DNA of 51,124 nt from Lachnospiraceae bacterium (GCA_017889125.1 JAGHER010000117.1:1-51124), one strand, 5' to 3'. Shown: positions 24,302 through 33,323, counted from the first letter of the stretch. Numbers and translations: made by a program. Notes: generated by a model from the sequence alone, not told the origin.

Positions 24302-26778
24302 ACATGAGAAAACCCCTTGAAGGAATGAAAATCCTGGAGATCGCAGGCTCCGTTTCCGGCTTTATGTGCACCCTGTTTTTGAGCGATTACGGGGCGGAGG
24401 TCATCAAAATCCAGCAGCCGGGGAAGGCAGCTTTAGGAATCTCCGATGAGGAAAAATGTGCCCGGGCTGCATATGACCGGGGGAAAAGGACGGTTGTTCT
24501 TGATTTCGATGATCAGAAGGATAGAGGACACTTCTGGAAACTGTGCAGAGACGCGGACGCGGTGGTGGAGGATTTCCTTCCCGGTACCCTGGAAAACTGG
24601 GGAATTACCTGCGAATCGCTGACTGCGGCAAATCCGGCGCTCATCTGCACCTCGATTTCCGGATACGGGCAGGAAGGCCCTTATGCGGGGCGAGGGGCGG
24701 CGGAAGCCACAATCCAGGCGGAGTCCGGGTTAATGAGCATTACCGGGCCTCGGGGCAGGGATTCTGTGCGGTGCGGTGCGGATATCTCTTCCTATATGGC
24801 GGCCATGACTGGCTGTATCGGCACACTTGTGGGGCTGGTGGGCGCACAGAGGACGGGAAAGGGCCGGCGGATAGACGTGTCCGCCCTTGATACCTCCATC
24901 ATGTGCCTGGAGAACCAGCTTGCGGTATATATGAAGGACGGCAAGGTGCCCAAGCCTATGGGAAACAGCTATGATTTGTTTGCGCCGGTGGGCGTATATG
25001 ACAGCCGGGATAAAAAGGAATTTATGCTTTCTGTGGGGACGGATCGCCAGTGGGCCGCGCTGTGCGGGGCCTTGGAGAGGCCGGAGTGGATTGAAGATCC
25101 CCGGTACATTACCAATATGCGGCGTGTGGAGAACATCAGCCAGCTGGACAAAGAAATCCGGCAGGAGTTTGGGAAATATGACCGGGAAGAGCTGGCACAG
25201 AAATTTGTGCGGTCAAACTGTGTCTATGGGGATATTAATGACTTTGCGGCTGTGGCGGCACACCCCCAGATGGCACACCGGGGGATGATTGTCTCCGCGG
25301 TGTACCCAGACGGGACAGCTTACCGGGTGCCGGGAAATCCCATCCACATGAGCGGTATGGAGCGTGAGAAGGAATATCCGGTGCGCCTGCCGGAAGCGGG
25401 GAATGAGCAGAATGTGCCGGAGTGGTCGGCGGCTGTGCCATGCCAAGCAGAGGATATGCCAGAAAACGGCGGCGCGAAAACCGGGTCTGGTCGGCCGGAA
25501 ACTGTGCCAGACCAATTCGGAAATGTGACACATCTGGCAGAAAGTGTGCCGGAATCCGGGATGCCCCTGGAGGGAATCCGAATCCTGGATTTCAGCCAGT
25601 TCTTATCCGGCCCCCTGTGCACCCTGATGCTCAGCGACTTCGGCGCGGAGGTCATCAAAATTGAGAATCCGCCCCTGGGGGACAACACCCGGTATGGCCC
25701 CTATATCGAGCAGGAGGTAAGCAGCCATTACGCCATGCGCAATCGGGGCAAGAAAAGCATTGTTCTGAACATGAAAAATGAGGAGCACAAGAAGCTGTTC
25801 CTGGAGATGGTAAAAACGGCCGACGCTGTTGTGGATAATTACAAGCCGGGAACCATGGAAAAGTTTGGAATCAGCCATGAGACGCTGAAACAAATCAATT
25901 CCCGCATTGTCCAGACCTCCATTTCCGGCTATGGCCAGGAAGGCCCCTATGCCTCGCATGCCGCATTTGACCAGCCGGTGCAGGCCGAATCCGGCGTGAT
26001 GAGCATCACCGGGGAAGAGGGCGGAATGCCGGTAAAATGCGGCGCTTCCATCGGGGATGTGACTGGCGGCCTGGCGGCGTGCATTGGGACGCTGATGGGA
26101 ATTATTGACGCGAGACGCACCGGGACGGGGCGGCGGATTGATGTTTCCATGATGGATTCCCTTGTATTCGGGCTGGGAAGCCGGTTCAGTGAATATCTGC
26201 GGACAGGCGCTGTCCCCAGGCCCTGGAGCAATCGTTCTGCCCATGGGGTGTTCTCGGGAGCCTACCGGTGCCAGGATGGGGAAAGAATCATGGTTGTGGT
26301 GGAAACGGATGAGCAGTGGGAGCGCTTTTGCCGCGCCGTGGGAAAGCCCGACTGGGGCCGGAAGGAGAAATGGGCTTCCCAGAATCTGCGGCTTAAGGAT
26401 GGGGCAAACCTGGACGAGAAAATCAGCCGTGAATTTGCCCTGCACACCGCGGAGAACCTGGAGAAGCAGCTGGTCAGAGAGCAGTGCATATTTGGACGGG
26501 TCAATGATTTCCGTGCGGTAACGGAGCATCCGCAGACAGCATACCGCCATACCTTTGTTGACGCGAAATTCCCCAATGGGGTGACCTTCCGGGTGCCGGG
26601 AAATCCCATCCGCATCAGCGGGATGGAACGCCGGACGGAGTACCCGGCGGCCCCTCTCGGGTATCATACCTACGAGGTGCTCAGCCAGGCGGCAGACAGC
26701 GAGGAAATCCACCGTCTGTTTGACCCGGTGCTAGATGAGGTAAGGAAAAAGGAAAAAGCGATTTATAAAAATTCATGA
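24298..26778 (+). CDS. Tandem class III CoA-transferase fusion (CaiB/BaiF x2)
   Basis: An 826-residue protein made of two complete CaiB/BaiF units: residues 1-370 and 422-815, joined by a roughly 50-residue linker. Both have the Rossmann start (LSDYGAEVIKIQQP; LSDFGAEVIKIENPP) and ISGYGQEGPYA. The catalytic Asp of this family is present in unit 2 (Asp587, GASIGDVTGG), but the aligned position in unit 1 is Ser165 (GADISSYMAA). Unit 1 is therefore probably structural or regulatory, like the inactive partner of some heteromeric class III transferases. Unit 2 is most like the single transferase at 32092. It moves CoA between carboxylic acids, activating the pathway acid. The stop/start overlap with the esterase gene implies coupling. 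Confidence 0.9.
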   Translation: MNMRKPLEGMKILEIAGSVSGFMCTLFLSDYGAEVIKIQQPGKAALGISDEEKCARAAYDRGKRTVVLDFDDQKDRGHFWKLCRDADAVVEDFLPGTLENWGITCESLTAANPALICTSISGYGQEGPYAGRGAAEATIQAESGLMSITGPRGRDSVRCGADISSYMAAMTGCIGTLVGLVGAQRTGKGRRIDVSALDTSIMCLENQLAVYMKDGKVPKPMGNSYDLFAPVGVYDSRDKKEFMLSVGTDRQWAALCGALERPEWIEDPRYITNMRRVENISQLDKEIRQEFGKYDREELAQKFVRSNCVYGDINDFAAVAAHPQMAHRGMIVSAVYPDGTAYRVPGNPIHMSGMEREKEYPVRLPEAGNEQNVPEWSAAVPCQAEDMPENGGAKTGSGRPETVPDQFGNVTHLAESVPESGMPLEGIRILDFSQFLSGPLCTLMLSDFGAEVIKIENPPLGDNTRYGPYIEQEVSSHYAMRNRGKKSIVLNMKNEEHKKLFLEMVKTADAVVDNYKPGTMEKFGISHETLKQINSRIVQTSISGYGQEGPYASHAAFDQPVQAESGVMSITGEEGGMPVKCGASIGDVTGGLAACIGTLMGIIDARRTGTGRRIDVSMMDSLVFGLGSRFSEYLRTGAVPRPWSNRSAHGVFSGAYRCQDGERIMVVVETDEQWERFCRAVGKPDWGRKEKWASQNLRLKDGANLDEKISREFALHTAENLEKQLVREQCIFGRVNDFRAVTEHPQTAYRHTFVDAKFPNGVTFRVPGNPIRISGMERRTEYPAAPLGYHTYEVLSQAADSEEIHRLFDPVLDEVRKKEKAIYKNS
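25413..25551. repeat. Six TGTGCCR-like motifs, mostly 21 bp apart, inside the fusion linker
   Basis: Motifs start at 25413 (TGTGCCG), 25434 (TGTGCCA), 25455 (TATGCCA), 25503 (TGTGCCA), 25524 (TGTGACA) and 25545 (TGTGCCG). They form two groups of three with exact 21-base steps. In protein they give a seven-residue rhythm with VP (NVPEWSA, AVPCQAE and so on). The same motif clusters upstream of the sigma-54 promoters of this region. Confidence 0.75.
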
Positions 26779-26833
26779 GGATAAATGAAGTTAATTAGAA
26801 ACGATAAATAAGGTAATCAGAAAGGAGAACGTT

Positions 26834-27622
26834 ATGGATTTACAGCTGAAAGGTAAAGTAGTAGGAATCACCGGAGGTTCAGAGGGAATCGGAAAGGCTA
26901 CGGCAATGGCATTCGCCCAGGAGGGCTGCAAGGTAGCCATCTGCTCCCGCTCGGAGGCAAAGCTTGCGGCGGCAAAGGCAGAATTTAAGGAAGCAGGGTA
27001 TGACATTTATACCGAGAGCGTTGACGTGGGAAATGCCGACCAGCTTTCCGGCTTCATCGATCACATTGTGGAGCATTACGGAAAGATCGATATCTGGGTA
27101 AACAACGCGGCAATGACGATTGTGAAGTCCATCCTTGAGCTGTCCTTAGAGGAGTGGGACAAGGTAATGAAAACCAACCTGGATTCCTATTTTATCGGCA
27201 CCCAGTCATCTGCCCGCTATATGAAGGAAAACGGCGGCGGAATCATCGTAAACATGGGCTCCTTCGGCGGCATCCTTCCGCCAATGTATCGGAGCGCCTA
27301 CTGCACCAGCAAGCGTGCCATCGAGTGGCTGACCAAGTGCTCGGCAGCAGAGCTTGCGCCCTTTGGAATCCGTGTCAACGCCTGTGCGCCTGGCACAATT
27401 AACACAGCTATGCAGGCTGCCGCAGGCCGCACCGCCGCAGATGTGGAAAAGGTGGCAAGAAACTTTGCCCTTCATCGGCCTGGCGAAGCAGATGAGGTAG
27501 CTAAGGTGGTGCTTTTCCTGGCATCTCATATGTCCTCCTACTGCGCAGGCATCACCGTAGAGTGCAGCGGCGGAAAATTCATCTCCCAGGACTGCAATAC
27601 CGCTTGGGAGCAGAGAAGATAA
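26834..27622 (+). CDS. Short-chain dehydrogenase/reductase
   Basis: A 262-residue classical SDR. The cofactor motif TGGSEGIG is at about 14-21, the NNAA motif at about 90, and the catalytic Tyr-Lys in SAYCTSKRA with the preceding Ser of NMGSFGG. CSRSEAK after the second strand favours NADP(H), though this is only a hint. It probably oxidises or reduces a hydroxyl on the pathway intermediate. It lies 55 bases after the tandem CoA-transferase with AAAGGAGAAC upstream, so it is likely the last gene of the 22564 operon; a hairpin follows at 27637. Confidence 0.93.
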   Translation: MDLQLKGKVVGITGGSEGIGKATAMAFAQEGCKVAICSRSEAKLAAAKAEFKEAGYDIYTESVDVGNADQLSGFIDHIVEHYGKIDIWVNNAAMTIVKSILELSLEEWDKVMKTNLDSYFIGTQSSARYMKENGGGIIVNMGSFGGILPPMYRSAYCTSKRAIEWLTKCSAAELAPFGIRVNACAPGTINTAMQAAAGRTAADVEKVARNFALHRPGEADEVAKVVLFLASHMSSYCAGITVECSGGKFISQDCNTAWEQRR

Positions 27623-27636
27623 CGTTAAGGAAACAT

Positions 27637-27666
27637 CAGGGAAAGGCGGACTGAGGCCTTTCCCTG
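27637..27666 (+). terminator. Hairpin CAGGGAAAGGC / GCCTTTCCCTG after first catabolic operon
   Basis: Strong stem with a short loop, 14 bases after the SDR stop. It has no T run. It is a variant of the GGGAAACGC hairpin family of this window and may act as a 3' end or processing signal. Confidence 0.55.
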
Positions 27667-27690
27667 CAGCAAAAGACCGCATATGGATGG

Positions 27691-27790
27691 TGTGCCAGTT
27701 CTGTGTGCGGTTTTTGATTTATTGGGGCTGTACCTGGAAAGTGGCACATTGTGCGTGTGCACTGTGCGGGGCACATGGCAAAATGGCACA
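27691..27790. promoter_or_regulatory. Cluster of TGTGC/GCACA half-sites, candidate sigma-54 enhancer
   Basis: TGTGCCA at 27691, TGGCACA at 27742 and 27784 (42 bases apart, four helical turns), the dyads GCACATTGTGC (27744) and TGTGCGGGGCACA (27763). They lie 150-250 bases upstream of the -24/-12 element at 27940. No gene is seen in 27667-28125; an A-rich frame there is not credible. Confidence 0.5.
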
Positions 27791-27939
27791 AAAGAGAGGG
27801 GCAATGACATAGTTTGTGGGCAAAATGCCTTGAACATATTGGCTTTCACGGCTGCTTTATCGAAAATCATCCTAAGATAATTGCGGAAAAGCAAGGAAAA
27901 AGAAAAAAATAGACAAAAAAATCAAGAAAAACGAAAAAT

Positions 27940-27955
27940 TGGAACGCAAGTTGCT
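27940..27955 (+). promoter_or_regulatory. Sigma-54 -24/-12 promoter of the GntP transporter gene
   Basis: TGGAACGCAAGTTGCT differs from TGGCACR-N4-TTGCW only at one base (A for C in the -24 box) and keeps GG-N10-GC. Transcription would begin near 27967, giving an A-rich leader of about 160 bases before the ATG at 28126. Confidence 0.7.
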
Positions 27956-28125
27956 ATTTATAAGATCAAGAAGAAAAAACCAAAACCGTCAGTGGAAAGA
28001 TTGGAAGAGAGGAGGTTTATCATCGGCTGTTCATATGGGACGGTTAACGAACAGTTCGGACAGACAAAGAAAAAGAGGTTCTCTTTCCGAAAAACAGAAG
28101 AAAAGAGAATGGAACAGGAGGAAAT

Positions 28126-29433
28126 ATGTTAGGAATTATTGGTCTTATTTTAGCAATCGTGGCACTGATTGTGTTTGCGTACAAGGGACTGGGAGCGCTG
28201 CCGCTAGCTGTACTTGGCGCCCTGATTGCAATTCTGTTCAATCAGATGCCGGTATGGGATACCTTGTCCCAGGAATTTGCGTCTGGCTACGCAAGCGCAT
28301 TTACCAGTTACCTGCTGCTCTTTGTGGCATCTGCATTGTATGCAAAGTTTATGGAAGTATCGGGACTGGCCACATCCATTGGCTATAAGATGGTGGACTG
28401 GTTCGGAATCAAGCACGTAGTATTAGTTGGAATCCTGATTGTAGGCGTCCTTACCTACAGCGGCGTCAGCCTGTTTGTCGTAATCTTCGCGGTAGCGCCG
28501 ATCCTGTTCATGATGTTCCAGGAAGCGAATCTTCCGAGACATCTGACCGCCATCTGCTTCTCCGCCGGATCTTCCACCTTCGCCATGACCTGTCTGCCGG
28601 GATCCCCGCAGCTGTCTAACGTGGTCGGTACAGAATATCTGGGAACCACCCTGAACGCGGCGCCGGTGATGGGTATCATCTGCGGCATCGCCCTCTTCCT
28701 GCTGTGCTGGGGCTATGGCGAGTGGGCAACGAAGAAAGCAAGAGAGCGGGGAGAAATCTGGACTCCCCTTGAGACAGCAATGAAGGCGAAATCTCGGGAT
28801 GAGGTTCCGGCTGCATGGAAGGGCTTCGTGACGGTGGTTGTTCTGCTGGCGACGATTATCATCGGAAGCCATATGGGCGTGAACGCCACGCTGATTGCCG
28901 TTGCGGCCATGCTGGTTGGCTGTGTACTGGTGGTTATCTTAGCCTTTGACCAGATGAAGTCCGTGGAGTGGATTAAGCTGTTTTCCGAGGGCACCCAGAG
29001 CGGCGTTTCCTCTATCGGCGGTATTGCCGCAATCCTTGGATTCGGTGCTGTAGTTAAGGCAATGCCTGCATACCAGAGCATCATTGACGGGCTGCTGAGC
29101 TTAGACATCAATCCGCTGGTTCTGGCAGTTGTGGTTACTGCGGTAATCTGCGGCATTACCGGAGGCTCTTCCTCTGGACAGAGAATCATGTATGAGACAA
29201 TGGCGCCGGTATTTATCGAGTCTGGCGCAAACTTAGACATCCTGCACCGGCTGATTGCCATCGCTTCCGGATCTCTGGACACCCTGCCGCACTCTTCTGG
29301 ATTGTTTGTGGTTTATCAGGTGCTGGGACTGACTCACAAGAATGCGTACCGCCACACCTTCGCGGTAAGTGTTGCGGCTCCGTTCCTTGTTACGGTTGTG
29401 GCCACCATCATCTGTGTTGCCATGGGACTATAA
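28126..29433 (+). CDS. GntP family carboxylate/gluconate permease
   Basis: A 435-residue membrane protein with about 12 hydrophobic segments. Conserved-looking motifs are SGVSLFVVIFAVAPILFMMF in the first half, FSAGSSTFAMTCLPGSPQ, and GITGGSSSGQRI plus GSLDTLPHSSG in the second, matching GntP-type ion-coupled symporters for gluconate, hydroxybutyrate or similar organic acids. It has its own sigma-54-type promoter and lies between CoA-transferase operons, so it probably imports the acid used by this pathway. The start follows ACAGGAGGAAAT. Confidence 0.88.
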   Translation: MLGIIGLILAIVALIVFAYKGLGALPLAVLGALIAILFNQMPVWDTLSQEFASGYASAFTSYLLLFVASALYAKFMEVSGLATSIGYKMVDWFGIKHVVLVGILIVGVLTYSGVSLFVVIFAVAPILFMMFQEANLPRHLTAICFSAGSSTFAMTCLPGSPQLSNVVGTEYLGTTLNAAPVMGIICGIALFLLCWGYGEWATKKARERGEIWTPLETAMKAKSRDEVPAAWKGFVTVVVLLATIIIGSHMGVNATLIAVAAMLVGCVLVVILAFDQMKSVEWIKLFSEGTQSGVSSIGGIAAILGFGAVVKAMPAYQSIIDGLLSLDINPLVLAVVVTAVICGITGGSSSGQRIMYETMAPVFIESGANLDILHRLIAIASGSLDTLPHSSGLFVVYQVLGLTHKNAYRHTFAVSVAAPFLVTVVATIICVAMGL

Positions 29434-29579
29434 TTGGACAGGGCAGGCTGCAAAAAGATTATATCGAAAAAATTACATATGGAAATGACACACTTATTAA
29501 AAGCTTGTGGTTAATAAGGTGCAAATAAACGCAAAAAATAAAAATCAAAAAAGAAAATTAAAAACAGGAGGATTTTACT

Positions 29580-30422
29580 ATGGAACAGAAACATCGCTTT
29601 GACGAAACCTGCCGTTACGAAGAGGGATTCACCATCACAAACTGGAACAAGATGCTGGATGGCAAGGTAGTCATCGTTGTGGGCGCAAGCTACGGAATGG
29701 GCAAGAAGATGGCTCAGGTTATGGTGGAGCACGGCGCAAAGGTCCTGGCTACGGCACGCGGACTGGAGAAGCTTGAGGCAGCCGTTGCAGAGATCAGAGA
29801 GGCGACCGGCGGCGAGATTGCGGCAATGGCAGCAGATATCTCCAAATCCGCAGACTGCCAGGCAGTATTTGACAAGGCTGTAGAGCTTTACGGAACCGTT
29901 GACGTGCTGGTAAACAATGCCGGAAAGGGCGAGTTAATCACTATCGATGCAGTTACCGACGATATGATCGACCAGGTTGTGGACATCAACATGAAGGGCC
30001 TGATTTATATGTGCCGTACAGCGGTGAACTATTTCAAGTCAAAGGAAGAAGTAAGCGGAAATATTATCAACATTTCTTCCGTAAACGGCATCAGACCTAT
30101 GTGCGGTGCGGCATACTGTGCCACCAAGGGCGGCCTGAACACCCTGACCAAGAACGTGGCAATCCGCTGCGTAGACACCGGCATCCGCTGCAATGCAGTC
30201 GCTCCGGGCCATACCCCCAGCCCCACGGCTTACGCACACGATGACGGCGGCCCCCAGACCACAGAGGAAGGCGTAATGAACCAGATCCGCAACGAGAGAA
30301 CTGTCCGCGGCGTGCATCCCTGGGAGATCGACCAGGCTTACGCGGTACTGTTCCTGGCAAGCGATATGTCTCGCTGCATCAATGGTGAGATTATCTCCGT
30401 AGACTGCGGATGCTATCTGTAA
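29580..30422 (+). CDS. Short-chain dehydrogenase/reductase
   Basis: A 280-residue classical SDR with a 25-residue N-terminal extension before the core. VVGASYGMGKKMA is the cofactor site, VNNAGKG follows, and the catalytic Ser/Tyr/Lys are in NISSVNG and AAYCATKGG. The extension and late TPSPTAYAHDDGG loop distinguish it from the SDR at 26834, so the two likely act on different hydroxyl positions. It follows the GntP gene by 146 bases; no convincing promoter is visible in the gap (a TGG...GTGCA element at about 29510 is poor), and read-through from 27940 is likely. AACAGGAGG precedes the start. Confidence 0.92.
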   Translation: MEQKHRFDETCRYEEGFTITNWNKMLDGKVVIVVGASYGMGKKMAQVMVEHGAKVLATARGLEKLEAAVAEIREATGGEIAAMAADISKSADCQAVFDKAVELYGTVDVLVNNAGKGELITIDAVTDDMIDQVVDINMKGLIYMCRTAVNYFKSKEEVSGNIINISSVNGIRPMCGAAYCATKGGLNTLTKNVAIRCVDTGIRCNAVAPGHTPSPTAYAHDDGGPQTTEEGVMNQIRNERTVRGVHPWEIDQAYAVLFLASDMSRCINGEIISVDCGCYL

Positions 30423-30474
30423 AAAGAATTAAGGGAACGAGGTGTTAAGCTTCGTTTCTCGGGAAGTGCCGGAT

Positions 30475-30505
30475 GGGCAGCAGGGAGAACCTGCTGCCCG
30501 TTTTC
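30475..30505 (+). terminator. Rho-independent terminator after SDR gene
   Basis: Perfect 10-bp stem GGGCAGCAGG / CCTGCTGCCC, five-base loop, then GTTTTCTT. Confidence 0.75.
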
Positions 30506-30584
30506 TTCATCTGCGTTTTGTATGCCGGGCAGAAGTCCCGGCTGCGAATGTCCGCTTTACATCGAGAGGAGGTTATCTTGCAGA

Positions 30585-31793
30585 ATGGATAAGAAAAAAT
30601 ACCGCTGGGTGATCTGTGCCGGGTGTACCGTGATGTTTTTCTGCACGGCGGGACTGGGAATGACGGGATTTTCCGTATACCAGCCCTACCTGATCAGCGA
30701 CGGCGGATTGACCAATGCCCAGGCATCCATGCTTACATCCATCCGAAGTATGTTTACCTTTATCACCATGTTTGCCGCGGCAAGGATACTGAATAAAACT
30801 GATGTACGGCTGGGGGGCACCCTGGCGGCAGCCGGGATTGCCCTTGCCATGATTCTTTATGGGACGGCGGAAAGCTTTCCTGTCTACGCGGCAGGTGCAG
30901 CGGTGGCAGGAATCTGCTATGGAATCGGCGGAATGCTTACGGTTTCTGTGATGATCCGCAGATGGTTTGACGAGCATCAGGGACTTGCCTCCGGCATCTG
31001 TTCCGCAGGCAGCGGGTTTTCCGCGGTCATCGGGACGCCGGTGATCACATGGGCGATTGAGACCTTTTCCCTGCGGACGGCCTTCTTTCTGGAAGCGGTT
31101 TTTGTGGCTGTCCTGGCGGCCCTTGTTTTCCTTATGCTCCGGAACCGGCCGAAGGGAGAGGAGAGACCGCCCCAGTTTGTGTCGAAGGCAGAAAAGGGGA
31201 AGAAGCAGGAAAACATGTACTGGATTGGACGGTGGGAAGTCCTTTTGGTGATGGTGGGTACCTTATTTCTGGGATTTACCTATGCGGCCACCTCTCATAT
31301 TTCCGTTCTGTACCGAAACGCCGGATTTGCCCCGGAGCAGGTGGCCTGGCTGGTGTCCGCCATGGGACTGGCGCTGTTTGTGGGAAAATGCGTTTATGGG
31401 GAGGCCGCAGATAAGCTGGGAGCTTTCCGGTCGGGAAACCTGTTCTTTGGGATGCTGGTGATCGGAAGCGGGCTGTGCTGCCTGGCGAGAAGTGGAAGCA
31501 TGGCTCTTGCGGGGGCTGCAGTTCTCCTGGTGAGCTGCGGGTCTGTGCTTTTGTCCGTAGGGCTTACCATTATCGCCGGTGCGGTGGCAAAGCCGCAGTA
31601 TTACGCGGTGGTGGTCAGGCGGATCCAGATTATCTACATGCTGGGCTCCATGGTCTTTGGCGTTGTCCCCGGCATCATCGCTGACCATATGGGGAATTAC
31701 ATTCCGGCCTACGTGCTGATTACCGGCTTTGCGGTGGCCGCTGTGCTGTTAATCCAGCCGGTGCTGTATCGGAGAAGCGGGTTAGAGAAATGA
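30585..31793 (+). CDS. MFS transporter, oxalate/formate antiporter (OFA)-like
   Basis: A 402-residue major facilitator with 12 membrane segments, starting MDKKKYRWVICAGCTVMFFC; GAGGAGG lies 12 bases upstream. The order, including VYQPYLISDGGLTNAQASML, the GICYGIGGMLTVSVMIRRWF loop and SAGSGFSAVIGTPV, is like OFA-type carboxylate antiporters, and a BaiG-like MFS is the analogous component in bile-acid operons. It sits between a terminator and the sigma-54 promoter at 32037; no obvious promoter of its own was found. It may export a product or import a second substrate. Confidence 0.85.
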   Translation: MDKKKYRWVICAGCTVMFFCTAGLGMTGFSVYQPYLISDGGLTNAQASMLTSIRSMFTFITMFAAARILNKTDVRLGGTLAAAGIALAMILYGTAESFPVYAAGAAVAGICYGIGGMLTVSVMIRRWFDEHQGLASGICSAGSGFSAVIGTPVITWAIETFSLRTAFFLEAVFVAVLAALVFLMLRNRPKGEERPPQFVSKAEKGKKQENMYWIGRWEVLLVMVGTLFLGFTYAATSHISVLYRNAGFAPEQVAWLVSAMGLALFVGKCVYGEAADKLGAFRSGNLFFGMLVIGSGLCCLARSGSMALAGAAVLLVSCGSVLLSVGLTIIAGAVAKPQYYAVVVRRIQIIYMLGSMVFGVVPGIIADHMGNYIPAYVLITGFAVAAVLLIQPVLYRRSGLEK

Positions 31794-31866
31794 AAGAATT
31801 TGAGGAAATAGGGAAATTTGGACAAATCAAGTCAGTTGGCGGAATGAGGTGGGCAGGGCAGCGGGA

Positions 31867-31903
31867 TGTGCCGTATGCCGCAAAAGTGTGTCAGAATGTG
31901 CCA
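31867..31903. promoter_or_regulatory. TGTGYCR motif cluster upstream of the 32037 promoter
   Basis: TGTGCCG at 31867, TGTGTCA at 31887 and TGTGCCA at 31897 (steps of 20 and 10 bases, two turns and one turn), 134-170 bases upstream of the -24/-12 element. The downstream sequence TGTGCCAGA-N4-TTCGG also occurs at 25503. Confidence 0.5.
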
Positions 31904-32036
31904 GATGCTTTCGGTAACGTAAAGTTTTTCGTAAATCTTTACGTGCCCGGCAAAAAGACCTGGGAAAACGCGGATGAAATCCTCGTTTCCCCAGAAAACC
32001 TCGCGAAAATCTGCCGGAATTTGCAGGAAGAAAAGT

Positions 32037-32052
32037 TGGCACGGAACTTGCT
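32037..32052 (+). promoter_or_regulatory. Sigma-54 -24/-12 promoter of the second catabolic operon
   Basis: TGGCACGGAACTTGCT matches the sigma-54 consensus TGGCACG-N4-TTGCW at every defined base. Transcription should start near 32064, 28 bases before the CoA-transferase ATG. It heads the run of eight genes from 32092 to 39866. Confidence 0.85.
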
Positions 32053-32091
32053 AAATAATAAAGTAAAATAATTAGATAGGAGCTGAGAGCT

Positions 32092-33321
32092 ATGAGTAAA
32101 CCGTTGGAAGGATACAGAATCCTTGATTTCAGCCAGTTCATGTCTGGCCCTATGTGTACGATGCTGCTGAGTGATTTTGGTGCAGAGGTAATTAAGATCG
32201 AGAACCCGCCCATTGGTGATAATACGCGGTATGGCCAGGTGATCGACAATGGAACCAGCAGCCATTTTGCTACACGTAACAGAGGAAAGAAGAGCATCGT
32301 CTTAAACATGAAGGATGAGGCACACAAAAACCTGTTCCTGAAGCTGGTAAAGACCGCCGATGCCGTAATCGAGAATTACAAGCCCGGAACCATGAAGAAA
32401 TTCGGCATCGACTACGATGTATTAAAGGAGATCAATCCGAAGATCGTCTTTACCTCCATTTCCGGCTACGGACAGGAGGGGCCCTATGCAGCACACGCGG
32501 CATTTGACCAGACGGTACAGGCAGAATCCGGACTGATGAGCATCACCGGACCGGAAGGCGGAGAGCCGGTAAAATGCGGCGCTTCCGTGGCGGATTACTC
32601 CGGCGGACTGATGGCCTGCATCGGCACCCTGATGGGAATCTTAGAAGCCCAGAAGACGGGCCAGGGCAGAAGAATCGACGTTTCCATGATGGAATCCCTG
32701 CTGTTCTGCTTAGAGAACCAGTTCAGCTCATATTTACGTACCGGAAATGTTCCCAAGCCCAGCGGAAACAGCTACGCTTCCTCCGCACCCATCGGCGCTT
32801 ACAAGTGCAAGGACGGAAAGTCCCTGATGATTACGGTGGGAACCGACGCCCAGTGGAAGACCTTCTGCGAAGCCTTAAATCAGCCCCAGTGGCTTGCCAA
32901 TGAGAATTGGGCCACCATGGTGCAGCGGGCAAAGGATTACAAGGCCATCGACGCAGAGGTGAACCGGGTATTTTCAGAGTATACCAGCGACGAGCTGGCT
33001 GATATGCTTCTGGCAAAGAACTGCGTATACGGAAAGATCAATGACTTCGAGGCGGTGAAGAACCATCCCCAGATCGCTTACCGCAAGGCCCTGGTAGACA
33101 CGGAATTCGCCAACGGCGTAAAGTTCACCGTGCCGGGCAACCCCATCTTAATGAGCGGCGTGGACAGAGGCGAAGTGTACAAGGCAGCTGCCCTGGGCGA
33201 GCACACCTTTGAGATTCTCAGCGAGGTTGAGGAAGAGGGCAAGCTTCACGAGCTGTTTGATCCGGTATTCGCAAAGATTACCGAAGCACAGGATGCAATT
33301 TATTCCAAGTCGAAGAAATAA
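32092..33321 (+). CDS. Class III CoA-transferase (CaiB/BaiF family)
   Basis: A 409-residue single-unit CoA-transferase. MSKPLEGYRILDFSQFMSGP begins the fold; LSDFGAEVIKIENPP, SGYGQEGPYA and the catalytic Asp168 in GASVADYSGG are all present, and the length suits the family. It is strikingly similar along its whole length to the second half of the fusion at 24298, suggesting recent duplication. It probably forms an interlocked homodimer and transfers CoA from a product acyl-CoA to the incoming acid. It is first gene after the sigma-54 promoter at 32037, with TAGGAGCTGAGAG before the start. Confidence 0.93.
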   Translation: MSKPLEGYRILDFSQFMSGPMCTMLLSDFGAEVIKIENPPIGDNTRYGQVIDNGTSSHFATRNRGKKSIVLNMKDEAHKNLFLKLVKTADAVIENYKPGTMKKFGIDYDVLKEINPKIVFTSISGYGQEGPYAAHAAFDQTVQAESGLMSITGPEGGEPVKCGASVADYSGGLMACIGTLMGILEAQKTGQGRRIDVSMMESLLFCLENQFSSYLRTGNVPKPSGNSYASSAPIGAYKCKDGKSLMITVGTDAQWKTFCEALNQPQWLANENWATMVQRAKDYKAIDAEVNRVFSEYTSDELADMLLAKNCVYGKINDFEAVKNHPQIAYRKALVDTEFANGVKFTVPGNPILMSGVDRGEVYKAAALGEHTFEILSEVEEEGKLHELFDPVFAKITEAQDAIYSKSKK

Positions 33322-33323
33322 TT

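Noticed and set aside
27881-28132. A Lys/Glu-rich 83-codon frame before the GntP gene
   Set aside because: The composition is that of an A-rich leader, it overlaps the sigma-54 element at 27940 and ends inside the next gene; no domain or good start.
29434-29579. A sigma-54 promoter before the second SDR (TGGTTAATAAGGTGCA near 29510)
   Set aside because: GG-N10-GC spacing is kept but the -24 box is poor and the -12 box lacks the TT; read-through from 27940 explains expression better.
31790-32071. A 93-codon open frame between the MFS gene and the CoA-transferase
   Set aside because: It has no ribosome site, no recognisable domain, and overlaps both the TGTGYCA cluster and the sigma-54 -24/-12 element at 32037; more likely a chance frame in a regulatory region.
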